A stretch of DNA of 64,000 nt from Balneolaceae bacterium (GCA_034521445.1 JAXHMM010000004.1:1-64000), one strand, 5' to 3'; counted from the first letter of the stretch, positions 16,270 to 26,792 are shown. Translations and numbers: made by a program. The notes: generated by a model not told the origin, from the letters alone.

Positions 16270-17777
16270 TTTCCTGTCATCCGTTCATACAGTTCAATGT
16301 ACGCTATTGCAGAAGCATTCCACGAATAATCTTTTTTCATGACGCGGCGGCGTAATTCCCCCATGCGGCCGGCCTCGCTGTATAGCGCCACGGCGCGGTC
16401 CAGCGCTTCTGCGGCAGCCTCCAGGGTAAATTCCTCGAAAACGATGCCGCAGCCCCCCTCTTCGGAGTGGTCGGTCACCGTATCGCGCAGGCCGCCGGTG
16501 GACCGTACCACGGGGAGCGTGCCGTAGCGCATGGCATAGAGTTGATTCAGTCCACATGGCTCCACCCGTGAAGGCATGAGCAGGAAATCGCTTCCTGCGT
16601 AGATCTGGTGGGCCAGCGCCTCGTTATAGTCAATGACCGCCGAAAAACTCCCCTGCTCCCCGTACCACCTGCTCATGGCCCGGAATCGCTCATGCAGCGC
16701 CGGGTCGCCGGTGCCCAGCAGCAGGAAACGCACGGGCACCTCACGGTCGAGCAGGTCGGCGAAGAGGTCAGGCAGCAGGTCCGCCCCCTTTTCGCCCACC
16801 AGGCGTCCGATAAAGGAAATCAGCGGCACGCGGCCGGCGTCGGCCTGCGGAAGGCCGGTCTGGCGCAGCAGGAAGGCCTTGTTGCGCTCCTTGCCGTTCT
16901 CCAGATCGCCCGAATCGTAGTTGTAGTGGATATGGGGATCGGCGGAAGGGTCCCATTCCCGCGTGTCGATGCCGTTGAGGATGCCGGTGGACTTGTCACG
17001 CTCAATACGGAAGAGCCGCTCCAGTCCCGCGCTTCGCCGGCCCAGCTCCTGCAGGTACGTGGGCGAGACGGTGGTGATATGCCAGCAGCACTTAAGGCCG
17101 GCGGCCAGGCTGTTGAGGGTGTCGCCCCATTCCAGCAGCCCGCTGTCCGAGGGGTCGAAGTCCGGCAACAGGGCCGTCTTTTCCCAGTCGTAGCGACCCT
17201 GGTACTGCGCATTGTGCACAGTCAATACCGTGGGCATTTGTGCGAGGTCGCCGTAGCGTGGGCATCGGGAGGTCATGAAGGGCACCAGGGCGGTATGGTG
17301 GTCGTGGCAGTGCAGCAGGTTGAAGCCGGGACGCTCCTCCCACACCCAGTCCAGGACCGCCCGCTGGAAGGCGATAAAATGGCCGGCCTCGCCGGGCACG
17401 CCCCGGGCAGGATCGCCGGGACCCGGGTAGATGCCCTCCCCCTCGAAGAGCCCCTCCAGTTCCACCGCGTACAGATCAAAGCCCAAGCCAGGTTCCTCGA
17501 TTTGCAGCACGCGGAAGGGACGCGCCGGGACCTGCTCACCTCTTTCTGTTCCCTCCAGGCCCGTCTTGCGGCCCTCTTCCGCGGGAATGACGCCCTCGCA
17601 GACCGTGCGGGCCGCCGCGGCCCGGTCGCGAAGCCAGGGGGTCTGGTAGCAGGGCATGATTACGGAGGCTTCCACCCCCTCCTCACGCTGGTAGCGCGGC
17701 AGGGCGCCCACCACGTCGGCCAGTCCCCCCACCTTGGCGGCGGGATGGCACTCGGCACTCAAGTGGAGAATTTTCAT
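16266..17777 (-). CDS. glgA: glycogen synthase (ADP-glucose, GT5)
   Basis: Transfers glucose from ADP-glucose to glycogen. From ATG at 17777 the protein starts MKILHLSAECHPAAKVGGLADV, containing the ADP-binding KVGGLADV motif. Later motifs are HNAQYQGRY, LNGIDTREWDP, SFIGRLVGEKGADLL and, near the C-terminus, PSRVEPCGLNQLYAMRYGTLPVVRSTGGL, here described as the GT5 donor-site loop. About 503 aa, normal size. Translationally coupled to glgC (ATGA). An upstream in-frame ATG at 17852 would add 25 residues without homology. Divergent from the ABC exporter. Confidence 0.96.
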   Translation of the reverse strand: MKILHLSAECHPAAKVGGLADVVGALPRYQREEGVEASVIMPCYQTPWLRDRAAAARTVCEGVIPAEEGRKTGLEGTERGEQVPARPFRVLQIEEPGLGFDLYAVELEGLFEGEGIYPGPGDPARGVPGEAGHFIAFQRAVLDWVWEERPGFNLLHCHDHHTALVPFMTSRCPRYGDLAQMPTVLTVHNAQYQGRYDWEKTALLPDFDPSDSGLLEWGDTLNSLAAGLKCCWHITTVSPTYLQELGRRSAGLERLFRIERDKSTGILNGIDTREWDPSADPHIHYNYDSGDLENGKERNKAFLLRQTGLPQADAGRVPLISFIGRLVGEKGADLLPDLFADLLDREVPVRFLLLGTGDPALHERFRAMSRWYGEQGSFSAVIDYNEALAHQIYAGSDFLLMPSRVEPCGLNQLYAMRYGTLPVVRSTGGLRDTVTDHSEEGGCGIVFEEFTLEAAAEALDRAVALYSEAGRMGELRRRVMKKDYSWNASAIAYIELYERMTGK

Positions 17778-17968
17778 GGCATATAGGACTGGAGTTGAAC
17801 CGCGGCGGCCGCCTGCGGCAGGATTGCGCGCAACAATGGAGCAGGATAGCACGTACCCGTGAACTTGCGGTAAACCTGAAGTAAGAAAATCTTTAAACTT
17901 CAGTCAAAGCTTTGTTTGTCAGGGCAGATATCATATGTTCGTGATCAAATTGTAAAAAATGGGATGTC

Positions 17969-18889
17969 ATGGCCGTCATAGAGATTGACAACATCAGCAA
18001 AAGCTTCGGGGACAACCAGGCGGTGAACCGCGTCAGCTTTGAGGTCAACCAGGGTAAGATTTTCGGACTGCTGGGACCCAACGGCGCAGGCAAGACCACC
18101 GCACTCCGCATGATCAACTACATCCTGGTGCCCGACAGCGGCAGCATCGCCATCAACGGGCGCACCGCCAGCCCGGAGACCCAGCAGATGATCGGCTACA
18201 TGCCCGAGGAGCGGGGGCTTTACAAAAAGATGAAGGTGGGCGAGCAGCTGCTCTACCTGGCCCGCCTGAAGGGCATGAGAGACGGGGAGGCGCGCAAGGC
18301 CATCCGCTACTGGCTGGACCGCTTCGAGGCGGCCGATTGGCTGGACAAGGAGGTGGGCGAACTATCCAAAGGCATGTCGCAGAAGGTGCAGTTCATCGCC
18401 ACCATCGCGCACGAGCCCGACATTTACATCTTTGACGAGCCCTTCAGCGGACTGGATCCCATCAACAGTGAAATGCTCAAGGAGATCGTCATCGAGCTGC
18501 GCCAGAAGGGCAAGACCATTCTCTTCTCCACCCACCGCATGGAGCAGGTGGAGCAGATGTGCGATGAGATTTGCCTTTTCAACAAGGGACGCGCCGTGCT
18601 CAAGGGCAACCTGCGGGATATCAAAAAGAAATTCGGCAAAAACACCGTCAACCTGGAATTCGAGGGGGACCCCTCTTTCCTAGACAGCCTGGAGGAGGTG
18701 CGCATCAACAACCGCTCCACCAACTTTGCCGAGATCCGCGTGCTGGGCGACCGCAGCATGCAGGAAATCCTGCGCCTGGCCATGGACCACGCAGAGATTC
18801 ACAAGTTTGAGCGCGTGGAACCCTCGCTGACGGAGATCTTCATCTCCACCGTGGGCGATGACAATATCAATCCGAAAGAGCTGGGCTGA
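17969..18889 (+). CDS. ABC exporter ATP-binding protein (NatA-like)
   Basis: A 306-aa ABC ATPase. Walker A is GPNGAGKTT (about 36-44), the Q-loop follows in MPEERG, the signature is LSKGMSQ (about 132-138), Walker B IYIFDEP and the H-loop STHRMEQ. The C-terminal 80 residues match the NatA/DrrA-like extension (DUF4162), found in exporters of Na+, drugs or unknown substrates. It is followed after 3 nt by an ABC-2 permease, so the two form one transporter. The substrate cannot be read from the sequence. Confidence 0.92.
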   Translation: MAVIEIDNISKSFGDNQAVNRVSFEVNQGKIFGLLGPNGAGKTTALRMINYILVPDSGSIAINGRTASPETQQMIGYMPEERGLYKKMKVGEQLLYLARLKGMRDGEARKAIRYWLDRFEAADWLDKEVGELSKGMSQKVQFIATIAHEPDIYIFDEPFSGLDPINSEMLKEIVIELRQKGKTILFSTHRMEQVEQMCDEICLFNKGRAVLKGNLRDIKKKFGKNTVNLEFEGDPSFLDSLEEVRINNRSTNFAEIRVLGDRSMQEILRLAMDHAEIHKFERVEPSLTEIFISTVGDDNINPKELG

Positions 18890-18892
18890 CCC

Positions 18893-20188
18893 ATGATCGA
18901 TTTCAGGAAAGTACGCATCATCATCGGGCGGGAATACATGACCCGCGTCCGCGGCAAGGCTTTTATTCTTACCACACTGCTGCTCCCCCTGGGACTAATC
19001 GTTTTCTTCGCGGTGGCCATCGGCGTGCAGTTCCTCGGCAGCGACACGCAGTATGAATTCGCCGTGCTCGACCAGACCGGGGAGGTCTATCCCAAGCTGG
19101 CCGAGATAGATTCTCTTCGCTACAGCGACTACAGCGGCACCGAGGTAGCCGATCTTCGTTCCCTGATCATGGAAGGCGACCTCAGCGGTTATGTGCGCAT
19201 AACCGAGGGCAGCATCTCCGAGAACAGCGACATGGAGATGGTACACGGCGGCAGCGGCGGCATCGAACTGACCGGAAGCATCCGCTCCGACCTGCGCAAC
19301 GCCATTCGTGAGGTGCGTCTGGACCGCGCGGAGGTGTCCGGCGAGATCCGCTCCATCCTGGACCAGCAGCCCCAGCTGGTCTCCCGCGAGCTCACCGAGG
19401 AGGGCGAGGAAGAGGAATCCAACACGATGTTTTACTTCTTCCTGGGCTATATGATGGCCTTCATCATGTACTTTGCCATGTTCGGCTACGGGGGACTGGT
19501 CATGCGGAGTGTGATAGAAGAGAAGACCAACCGCATCGTAGAGATCATCGCCTCCTCCGTCAAGCCCTTCGAGCTTCTGCTTGGCAAGATCCTGGGCGTG
19601 GGACTGCTGGGCGTTACCCAATTCGTAGTATGGGTGGTGGCCGCCGTGGGCATCCTCACCTTCGCGGGTCCCATCGCCGCCTCCTTTATGGACGCCCCCG
19701 CCGATACGGCCCAGCAGATGGCGGACGCTACCGGGGGTGCCGCATCCGCAATGCCTCAAATTCCCGCCATCGACCCCGTAATCGGCATCTACTTTGTCGT
19801 TTTCTTTGTGCTGGGCTACCTGATCTACAGCGCCGTCTTTGCCTCCATAGGCTCGGCGGTGGATTCCGAGACAGACACCCAGCAGCTCATGCTTCCGCTG
19901 ATGCTGCCCATTATTATCGCCATCCTGCTGCTGCCCAAGGTGGCCTCGGACCCCGACTCCACCATCGCAGTGGTCAGCTCGCTCATCCCCCTGCTGAGTC
20001 CCGTGCTCATGATCGCACGCATCCCCATCACCGACGTCCCGCTATGGGAGCTGGGACTCTGCATCGCCCTGATGATCGGCACCATCGTCGGCTTCCTGGC
20101 CCTGGGCGCCAAGATCTACCGGGTGGGTATCCTCATGTACGGCAAAAAGGCCTCCTTCAAGGAGATCTGGAAGTGGATGCGGGCCTGA
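18893..20188 (+). CDS. ABC-2 type permease (NatB-like)
   Basis: Membrane partner of the preceding ATPase. The 431-aa protein has one N-terminal membrane segment (about 22-45), a periplasmic domain of about 150 residues, then five or six C-terminal membrane segments. The segment VMRSVIEEKTNRIVEIIASSVKPFELLLGK is the conserved ABC-2/NatB coupling region. Start ATG at 18893, 3 nt after the ATPase stop. Its 3' end overlaps the convergent M1-like gene by about 32 nt. Confidence 0.92.
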   Translation: MIDFRKVRIIIGREYMTRVRGKAFILTTLLLPLGLIVFFAVAIGVQFLGSDTQYEFAVLDQTGEVYPKLAEIDSLRYSDYSGTEVADLRSLIMEGDLSGYVRITEGSISENSDMEMVHGGSGGIELTGSIRSDLRNAIREVRLDRAEVSGEIRSILDQQPQLVSRELTEEGEEEESNTMFYFFLGYMMAFIMYFAMFGYGGLVMRSVIEEKTNRIVEIIASSVKPFELLLGKILGVGLLGVTQFVVWVVAAVGILTFAGPIAASFMDAPADTAQQMADATGGAASAMPQIPAIDPVIGIYFVVFFVLGYLIYSAVFASIGSAVDSETDTQQLMLPLMLPIIIAILLLPKVASDPDSTIAVVSSLIPLLSPVLMIARIPITDVPLWELGLCIALMIGTIVGFLALGAKIYRVGILMYGKKASFKEIWKWMRA

Positions 20189-22587
20189 CCCTGGCGTCGT
20201 ACTCCTCGGCCAGGTGACGCTGCAGCAGCTCGCGCGCAGCCTCCGCCGAAAAGCTGTCCAGCGCCCGCACCGCCAGGTAACGTATGCGCGGGTCGGGATC
20301 CCCCAGAAGCTCCTCCGCCCGAGCCACCCAGTCGGTGGCCGAACGGTTGAACTGGCTCAGCAGTCCTATGGCCCGGACGCGCACATCATAGGGAAAGCGC
20401 GGCACCGTGTAGTGCTCGGCGTAGTCAACGGCCTGGTCGGTGGCGCCGGTCCCCGACAGCAGGCCTATGGCAAAGATGGCCTTTCGTCCCAGCGTATCGC
20501 TCCTGATCACGCGCGCCGTGAAATCGTTCAGCTGGTCACCGTTACCGATGCTGCTGAGCACCCGCACGGCATTCCGGTAGAGCGGACCCGCTTCGGCTCC
20601 CATAGCGAGGCTCTCCACGCGCGAACGCACGCGGTCGTTGTCCGGGTAGTTCTGGAGGGCCATCAGCGCGGCGTCGCGGACCTCCCGGCTGCCGCTGTCC
20701 AGGGCGTCCAGGAACTGCTGTTCGGTGCCCGCGGCTCCGCCGGTGATGTCGGCCAGCGAAAGCATAAGCGCCGCCCGAACACGCGGGTGGGGATCGCCGC
20801 CCATAAAGTCCTGTATGGCAAGCTGCAGATCGGGATTCCCGGTGTGGCTGCCCAGCCGGCGGGCCGCCTCCACGCGCTGCTCGAGCGATTCGGCGTTGCG
20901 AATCTCATAAATGAGGTAGGGCGCCGGCTTGTACTGCTCCAGGTAGAGGTTCGGGTGGGCGGAGCCCTCCAGGGTGAAGGTACGCGCCGTGGGCGGGACC
21001 GACACCTGTACGGAGTCGCTTGCCCCGGTGAAGGTCACCTCGGTGGTATCGCGACCCCCGCCCGCCCCGAAGGCGATGCCCCGCAGGGCGGTCAGCTCGC
21101 TGTATACCCCTTTGCGGGCGTTGAATACCAGACGCAGGCTGCCGTTGGCCTCGTCCAGGCGGTAGTCTACGCGGTAGATCACCGAATCGGACGCCGCACG
21201 TCCGCCTTCCGGGCCGGCCTGCATGCCCTCACGCCCCTGGACGACGTCGGCAAGGTCAGGTGGATCAAAAAGAGGCTGTCCGCTGCTGCGGTACCATCCG
21301 GAGGCGTAGTCCTCCCAGCCGTAGACGCCCGGCCCTTCGGAAAGTACGCCGCCGATGCTCTCGCGGATCACCCTTTTGAGTCCCCTGCCCTCCCAGGCCG
21401 GCAGCCCGCGCTGCCAGCGGTTCCAGGCGGCGGGTCCGAAGACCCCGTAGGGCCCCGCGGCCGTGCTGTCACCGGGGCGTTCATCGAGAGTGAGCGGCAG
21501 ATTCCCTTCGCCGGCGCCTCCTGCGGTTCCGGCAGCGGCCGTCGCCCGCCGCCGGCCAGCAGGGTCTGGTAGAGGTTCATGGCCTCGGCGTCGGCCCAGC
21601 GCTCCTCGCGCTGCCAGGCTCCGAACCACTGGGCGGCCAGCCCCCTTCGCAGCTGCGTCTGCAGGGGTCCCATATTCCGGTAGAGGAAGACCGTGGAGGC
21701 GCCCCAGCTCTTGGTCTCCCAGAGGTGATCGTCCAGCAGCAGCACGTGCAGCCGTGAACGGGGTATTCGCGGCCGGCCGCCTCCTCGAGCTCATCGAGTG
21801 TTTCGTACGCCTCTTCCAGCAGGGCCTGCCGAAGCGAGTCACCCGCCGCACCCTGCTCGGTGTAGAGCTGGATGCGCTTGGACCCGAAGGAGGTCTCGTC
21901 GACCTCCAGGCGTCCCACCGCCCAGGCCAGGTCCGGCGCAGCCAGGGCTTCCGCGCTCTCGAAGCGGTAGGTCACCCGGTCCACCGACTCCAACTGTTCG
22001 CCGGTGCGGCGCCCGGGTGCCATGACCCGGTAGCCCGAGGGAACCGAAACGGAGAGGGCCAGCGTGAAGCGCACCCTGGGATGGTCCGGCAGGGGCACCC
22101 AGTGGCGGTTGGAAAGGGGCAGGCGGGAAGTCCATACCGTGCCGTTGTCGCTGCGCAGCAGTCCGAATCGGGGCTCGGCGCGGTAGGTAACGTTCACCCG
22201 GTGGATGGCGCCGCGGACGGTGGAATCGGCTACAAACACGAACAGGGAGTCGTTATGCATATGGTAGTCCGCTTCGGCCTCGTCCACGCTCACCGATTCA
22301 ATTTCCATATGCGCCGCATCCAGCACCAGGCTGTCGGCTCCGTCCACGTTCGCCTCCACGCGCCAGGCGGCCTCCCCGGCCACGGCTCCCTGCTGCGGGT
22401 CCACCTGCATTTCAAGGCCCAGGTGCAGGAAGGTGAAGTCGAGACGGGGCCGGACCTGGTAGTCGGCGGTCTGGGCGGCCGCAGGCAGGGCGGCCAGGGT
22501 GCCCAGCAGCAAAATAAGTCCGCAGGCGGCAATGAACAGACGTCGGAGGCGCTTTAAAGCTTGCATGTAGGGATCATATGATGGCAT
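20157..22587 (-). CDS. M1 peptidase-like secreted protein with HEAT repeats, active site degenerate, two frameshifts
   Basis: A secreted (signal peptide about 8-40, ending PAAAQ), aminopeptidase-M1-like protein. The beta-sandwich N-domain reads through FLHLGLEMQVDPQQGAVAGEA and WVPLPDHPRVRFTL. The gluzincin region is recognisable as RRGLAAQWFGAWQ followed by WADAEAMNLYQ, aligning with HExxHQWFG...W; the zinc-binding HExxH has become RGLAA. The C-terminal 250 residues are HEAT-like repeats (PDPRIRYLAVRALDSF). The frame breaks twice: at 21760-21763 (CCCC one C short in the coding strand) and 21545-21547 (GGG one G short). Restoring one base at each gives one protein of about 810 aa. Probably non-proteolytic. 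ATG 22566 is an alternative start. Confidence 0.72.
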
Positions 22588-22736
22588 TTACTGCTTACAG
22601 GGATTAAAATAACAATTGTTCCGGCTACGACGAAGTCCATCCATCGCGGGCGACAGGTCTTGCAATGCGACACTACCGGTCTCGTGCCAGCACCATCGTG
22701 AATAGGGAAAGGGGCTTGAGACTGCGTTGGGTCAGC

Positions 22737-23513
22737 TCAGCCACCGAAAAGCTTGAGCACACCGGGCAGCAGCTCTTTCCCGCAGGAGATGCCGTTGCCC
22801 GTGCGTATCGTGGCCTCCCCGTGCACGTCCCGAAAGGCGCCTCCCGCCTCCTCAAGCACCGGCAGCAGGGGGGCGGCGTCCCATAGATTCTGAATGGGAT
22901 CGAACATTAGATCGGCGCGGCCGGCGGCCACCATCATATGCCCGTAGGCATCACCCCAGGTGCGGTGAATCCGGCAGCGATCCAGCATCTCGCGGAAGGG
23001 ATCTCCGAAACCGTAGTCCTCGGCGCTGACCGCGTCGGTGGAGAGAAAGGTGGCCTCCTCCAGGGAGCCGCAGGGGCGTACCTTGCAGGCGCTGCCGTTC
23101 ATACGGCATCCCCGTCCCCTGGCCGCCTCGCAGAGCTCTCCTGTGGCCGGCGCAAAGATCACTCCGCAGAGAGGCGTCCCCTCCACCTCCACCGCCACGA
23201 GGGTGGTGTAGAGAGGCATGCCGTGAATGAACGACTGCGTGCCGTCCACCGGGTCGAGGATCCAGCGCACCCGGGCGCCGGGATTGCTCTCCCCGTACTC
23301 CTCGCCCAGGATGGCGTGGTCCGGGAATCGGGCGCCGATCTCCGCACGCATGATCTGCTCGGCCTCGCGGTCGGCCGCGGTCACCGGTGTGGCGTCGTCC
23401 TTGCGGTCCACGTCGATGGACTTGCCGAAATAGCTGAGGGTATGCTCCCCGCCCTTGCGGGCGACGGCCACGGCGGTCTCGTGAAGTTCGTCCAGATTGA
23501 TGTGCAGGCTCAT
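22737..23513 (-). CDS. hisN: histidinol-phosphatase / inositol monophosphatase family protein
   Basis: A 258-aa Mg-dependent phosphatase of the inositol monophosphatase superfamily. Motifs are LGEEYGE (metal Glu), WILDPVDGTQSF (metal site DPVDGT) and LWDAAPLLPVLEEAGG (third metal Asp). Residues DRKDDATPVTAADREAE at the N-terminus fit the HisN subgroup. HisN dephosphorylates histidinol phosphate; a general inositol or sugar phosphatase is the alternative. No other his genes are nearby. It ends a minus-strand run of amino-acid genes, 15 nt after the aminotransferase gene. Confidence 0.82.
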   Translation of the reverse strand: MSLHINLDELHETAVAVARKGGEHTLSYFGKSIDVDRKDDATPVTAADREAEQIMRAEIGARFPDHAILGEEYGESNPGARVRWILDPVDGTQSFIHGMPLYTTLVAVEVEGTPLCGVIFAPATGELCEAARGRGCRMNGSACKVRPCGSLEEATFLSTDAVSAEDYGFGDPFREMLDRCRIHRTWGDAYGHMMVAAGRADLMFDPIQNLWDAAPLLPVLEEAGGAFRDVHGEATIRTGNGISCGKELLPGVLKLFGG

Positions 23514-23528
23514 GAAGGGGGGGGCTGT

Positions 23529-24737
23529 TCAGGATTCGCGTTCTTCCGTTTGTCGACCGCCCGCCTCGCGGACGGAGGCCGCCAGGACGTCGGCCAGAAT
23601 CTCCAGCTGTACCTGCGAGATGACCAGGGGCGGCACCAGTCGAATGACGTTGCCCTGGGTGCAGTTGGAGAGCACGCCGCGGCGGAGCATGCCCTCGACG
23701 ACGTCCCGGCCCGGGAAAGAGAGCGCCACGCCCAGCATGAGTCCCATGCCCCGGACCTCCCGCACCAGGCCGGTAGGGCCGAGCTCTTCGTCTATGCGCC
23801 CGCGCAGCCAACGGCCTTTTTCGGCCGCGGCCCCGGCAAGGTCCTGCTCCCCGGCGGCCTGCAGGGCGGCGTTGGCGGCGGCACAAGCCAGGGGATTGCC
23901 GCCGAAGGTACTTCCGTGGGCTCCGTGATCCATGGCTGAGGCGGCCTCTTCGGTGGCCGCAAAGGCACCGACGGGAAAACCGCCTCCCATGGCCTTGGCC
24001 AGGGCAACGATATCGGGGCGAATGCCGCTGTGCTGCCATGCAAACATTTTCCCGGTGCGTCCCACGCCCGTCTGCACCTCGTCGACCACAAGCAGGGCGC
24101 CGTGGCGGTCGCAGAGCGTACGCGCAAGCCGCAGGTAGTCGCCTGTAGCCGTATGCAGCCCCCCGGATCCCTGCACCACCTCCACCACCAGTGCGGGTGT
24201 CTGCCCGTCCATGGCCTCCTCCAGCGCCGCAGCATCGTTGAGGGGCACCCGGCGAAAGCCGGGCAGCAGCGGGCCAAAGCCCTCCGCGTACTTCTCCATG
24301 CCCATGGAGATGGTAGCCACGGTGCGGCCGTGGAAGGCATTTTCCAGGGTGATAACGGGCCCCTCCTTGCCGTGTTTGCGGCCATGCAGCCGGGCCAGCT
24401 TGAGGGCGCCCTCCATGGCTTCCCCCCCGCTGTTGCAGAGGAACACGCGGTCCAGGCCGGTCAAGCCGGCCAGTCGCCGGCAGAGCTCGGCCTGAGGACG
24501 GCTGTAGTAGAAATTGGAGATGTGCATGAGGCGCCCGGCCTGGCGGCGGACCGCCTCGACCACGGCGGGGTGGCAGTGTCCCAGGCTGTTGACAGCGATG
24601 CCGGCCAGGGCATCCAGGTAGCGGTTACTGTCGGTATCCCACACCCAGGCGCCTTCACCCCGCTCCAGGGTGACCGGATAGCGGCCGTAGACGTCCAGGT
24701 GAAATCGGTCGGTGGTCTCTCGGGCGTCCATGGTCAC
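23529..24737 (-). CDS. argD: acetylornithine/class III aminotransferase
   Basis: A PLP-dependent class III transaminase, 402 aa. Motifs are YLDALAGIAVNSLGHCHP near the N-terminus, FLCNSGGEAMEGALKLAR (PLP phosphate), NAFHGRTVATIS, LLVVDEVQTGVGRTGKMFA with the PLP-binding Asp, and the Schiff-base Lys in VALAKAMGGGFPVGA. These best fit acetylornithine aminotransferase (ArgD), but related ornithine or succinylornithine specificities cannot be excluded. The GTG start at 24737 overlaps the aldolase stop as GTGA; ATG 24731 is the alternative. No other arg genes are in the window. Confidence 0.85.
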   Translation of the reverse strand: MTMDARETTDRFHLDVYGRYPVTLERGEGAWVWDTDSNRYLDALAGIAVNSLGHCHPAVVEAVRRQAGRLMHISNFYYSRPQAELCRRLAGLTGLDRVFLCNSGGEAMEGALKLARLHGRKHGKEGPVITLENAFHGRTVATISMGMEKYAEGFGPLLPGFRRVPLNDAAALEEAMDGQTPALVVEVVQGSGGLHTATGDYLRLARTLCDRHGALLVVDEVQTGVGRTGKMFAWQHSGIRPDIVALAKAMGGGFPVGAFAATEEAASAMDHGAHGSTFGGNPLACAAANAALQAAGEQDLAGAAAEKGRWLRGRIDEELGPTGLVREVRGMGLMLGVALSFPGRDVVEGMLRRGVLSNCTQGNVIRLVPPLVISQVQLEILADVLAASVREAGGRQTEERES

Positions 24738-25761
24738 GGTCTGTTGAATAACTCGCCGAGAACCTCGCAGGCACGGCCCAGGCCCTCGTCGTCCACCTGG
24801 AAGTGGAAGGTGGCGCGCAGGGTCTGCGGGCCGAAGGGCACCATCTTCACGCCGCGTTCCTCCAGGCGGGCCACGGCCTCCCCGGCGCTCTCCCCCTCCA
24901 CATCGAAGATCACAATGTTGGTCTCCACGGTGGCGGGATCGACCGACAGGCCGCTGCAGCCTGCGGCGGCTTCGGCCAGCTTCCGCGCCCTGCGGTGATC
25001 ATCCTCCAGCAGCGGCAGGTGGTGGCGCACGGCGTAGTCGGCGGCCGCAGCCAGAAGGCCGATCTGCCGCATGCCCCCGCCCAGCATCTTGCGGATGCGG
25101 CGGGCCTCCGCCGCGCGGTCGGCCGCGCAGAGCACCATGGAGCCCACGGGAGCGCCCAGGCCCTTGCTGAAGCTGACGGTCATGGTGTCGGCCACCTCCC
25201 CGAAAAGGAGGGCGGCACCTCGGTGGCGGTGACAGCGTTCCAGACGCGCGCGCCGTCCAGGTGCACGGCCAGGCCCAGCTCGCGGGCCGTCTCGCGCACC
25301 TCGATAAGCTCCGAGCGGGTGTAGCAGGCGCCTCCCCCCTTGTTGGTGGCATTTTCGATAATCACGGCGGAGGAGACCGGCTCCCAGTCGCGCCCGCTGC
25401 GCATGGCGGCGCGGATCTGCTCGCCGCCGATTTTGCCGCGCTCGCCCTCCACGGGGTGGAGCTGCACGGAGGAGAGGAGGGCGGCGGAAGTGTTTTCGTA
25501 ATTGAACATGTGGCCGGTGCGGTCGGTGACCGCCTCTTCGCCGGGAGAGGTGAGCATCTTCAGGCAGATCTGGTTGCCCATCACCCCGCTGGGCACGAAA
25601 AGACCCGCTCCGAAGCCGAATAGATCGGCCATGCGCTCCTGGAAGGCGTTGGCGGTGGGATCCTCGCCGAATACGTCGTCACCGGTCTCCGCCTCGGCCA
25701 TGGCCCGGAGCATCTCGCGGGTGGGACGCGTAACGGTATCGCTGCGCAGGTCGACGTTCAT
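24734..25761 (-). CDS. ltaE: low-specificity threonine aldolase, frameshifted
   Basis: PLP enzyme cleaving threonine to glycine and acetaldehyde. The first part starts MNVDLRSDTVTRPTREML and has GDDVFGEDPTAN, FVPSGVMGNQ and HLDGARVWNA, all typical of LtaE. The second part has the Schiff-base Lys in TVSFSKGLGAPVGS and a normal C-terminus. The frame breaks at 25210-25212, where a coding-strand CCC run is one C short. Adding one C joins PPLLFGEVADTMTVSFSKG smoothly, giving about 342 aa. Start ATG overlaps the preceding dehydratase stop as ATGA. Confidence 0.88.
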
Positions 25762-26759
25762 TCGGAGGAGGCGTGTTCGGTGATATTCCGATGGAAGGTA
25801 GCAAGGTCGATGTTGCTGCCGCAGACGATGATACCCGTGCGCCGGTCCTGCAGTTCCTCGCGCAGGGGACCCATGGCCGCCGCGGTGGCGGAGGCGCCCG
25901 CCGGCTCCAGGCCCAGCTTCATCTGCTCGAACAGGATCTTCATGGCGTCGGCCATCTGCCGGTCGGTGACGGTCACAATGCGGTCCACCGCCCGTTTGCA
26001 GAGGGCAAAGCTGTAGGGGGCGGCGTGCGGGGCGCCGAGGCTGTCGGCGATGGTGCGCACCTTGTCGATGGATTCGGGCTTGCCGGAAGCGAAGCTGCGG
26101 GTCATGGAATCGGCTCCCTCGGGCTCCACTCCGTACACCTTGCAGCCGGGCTGCAGGTGTTTGACGGCAGTGGCGATGCCCGCACAGAGTCCCCCTCCCC
26201 CGATGGGTACGATGACCGCATCCAGCTCGCCGGCCTGCTCGGCCAGCTCCAGTCCCACCGTGGCGGTGCCCAGGGCGGTGAGCCTGCCCTCGAAGGGATG
26301 CACGAAAGCGCGCCCCTCCTCCTCTTCGATGCGCTCCACGGTATCGAAGGCCTCGTGCACGTCGGCCACCAGCACCACCTCGGCCCCGAAACGCTTGCAG
26401 CGTTCGACGCGGGCGGGATTGGCCGTTTCAGGCATGACCACCTTGGCGCTCATGCCCAGGGAGCGGGCGGCGAAAGCCACGGCGATGGCGTGGTTGCCCG
26501 CGCTGACGGCGGTGACGCCCCGCTCGCGCTGCGCCTCGCCGAGGTCAAGCATATTCATCAGGGCTCCGCGCGGCTTGAAGCTGCCGCCGTGCTGGAAGAG
26601 TTCCAGCTTGAGCCAGATCTGTGCCTCCTCCCCGAACAGCTCCCGGGGCGTGTCGCCCTGCCAGTGCCATACGGGAGTCTCCCGCACCCGGTGGCGCAGC
26701 TTCTGCCGCGCCTGGCGGATCTCCTCAAGACTGGGTATGTCGATGTTGTGGTCGCTCAT
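25758..26759 (-). CDS. threonine/serine dehydratase (PLP-dependent)
   Basis: A 333-aa fold-type II PLP enzyme. The PLP Lys is in LELFQHGGSFKPRGA, with SAGNHAIAVAFAA, the glycine loop VPIGGGGLCAGIA and a Ser/Cys near the end (GIIVCGSNID). It lacks the C-terminal ACT regulatory domain of biosynthetic IlvA, so it resembles the catabolic or short threonine ammonia-lyases; serine racemase or a related lyase is an alternative. It lies in a minus-strand run hbd - dehydratase - ltaE - argD - hisN, next to threonine aldolase, which suggests threonine/serine breakdown. Confidence 0.85.
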   Translation of the reverse strand: MSDHNIDIPSLEEIRQARQKLRHRVRETPVWHWQGDTPRELFGEEAQIWLKLELFQHGGSFKPRGALMNMLDLGEAQRERGVTAVSAGNHAIAVAFAARSLGMSAKVVMPETANPARVERCKRFGAEVVLVADVHEAFDTVERIEEEEGRAFVHPFEGRLTALGTATVGLELAEQAGELDAVIVPIGGGGLCAGIATAVKHLQPGCKVYGVEPEGADSMTRSFASGKPESIDKVRTIADSLGAPHAAPYSFALCKRAVDRIVTVTDRQMADAMKILFEQMKLGLEPAGASATAAAMGPLREELQDRRTGIIVCGSNIDLATFHRNITEHASSE

Positions 26760-26792
26760 GGTCCTCGGCCTGGGTTGGGGTGGGAGAGCGTA

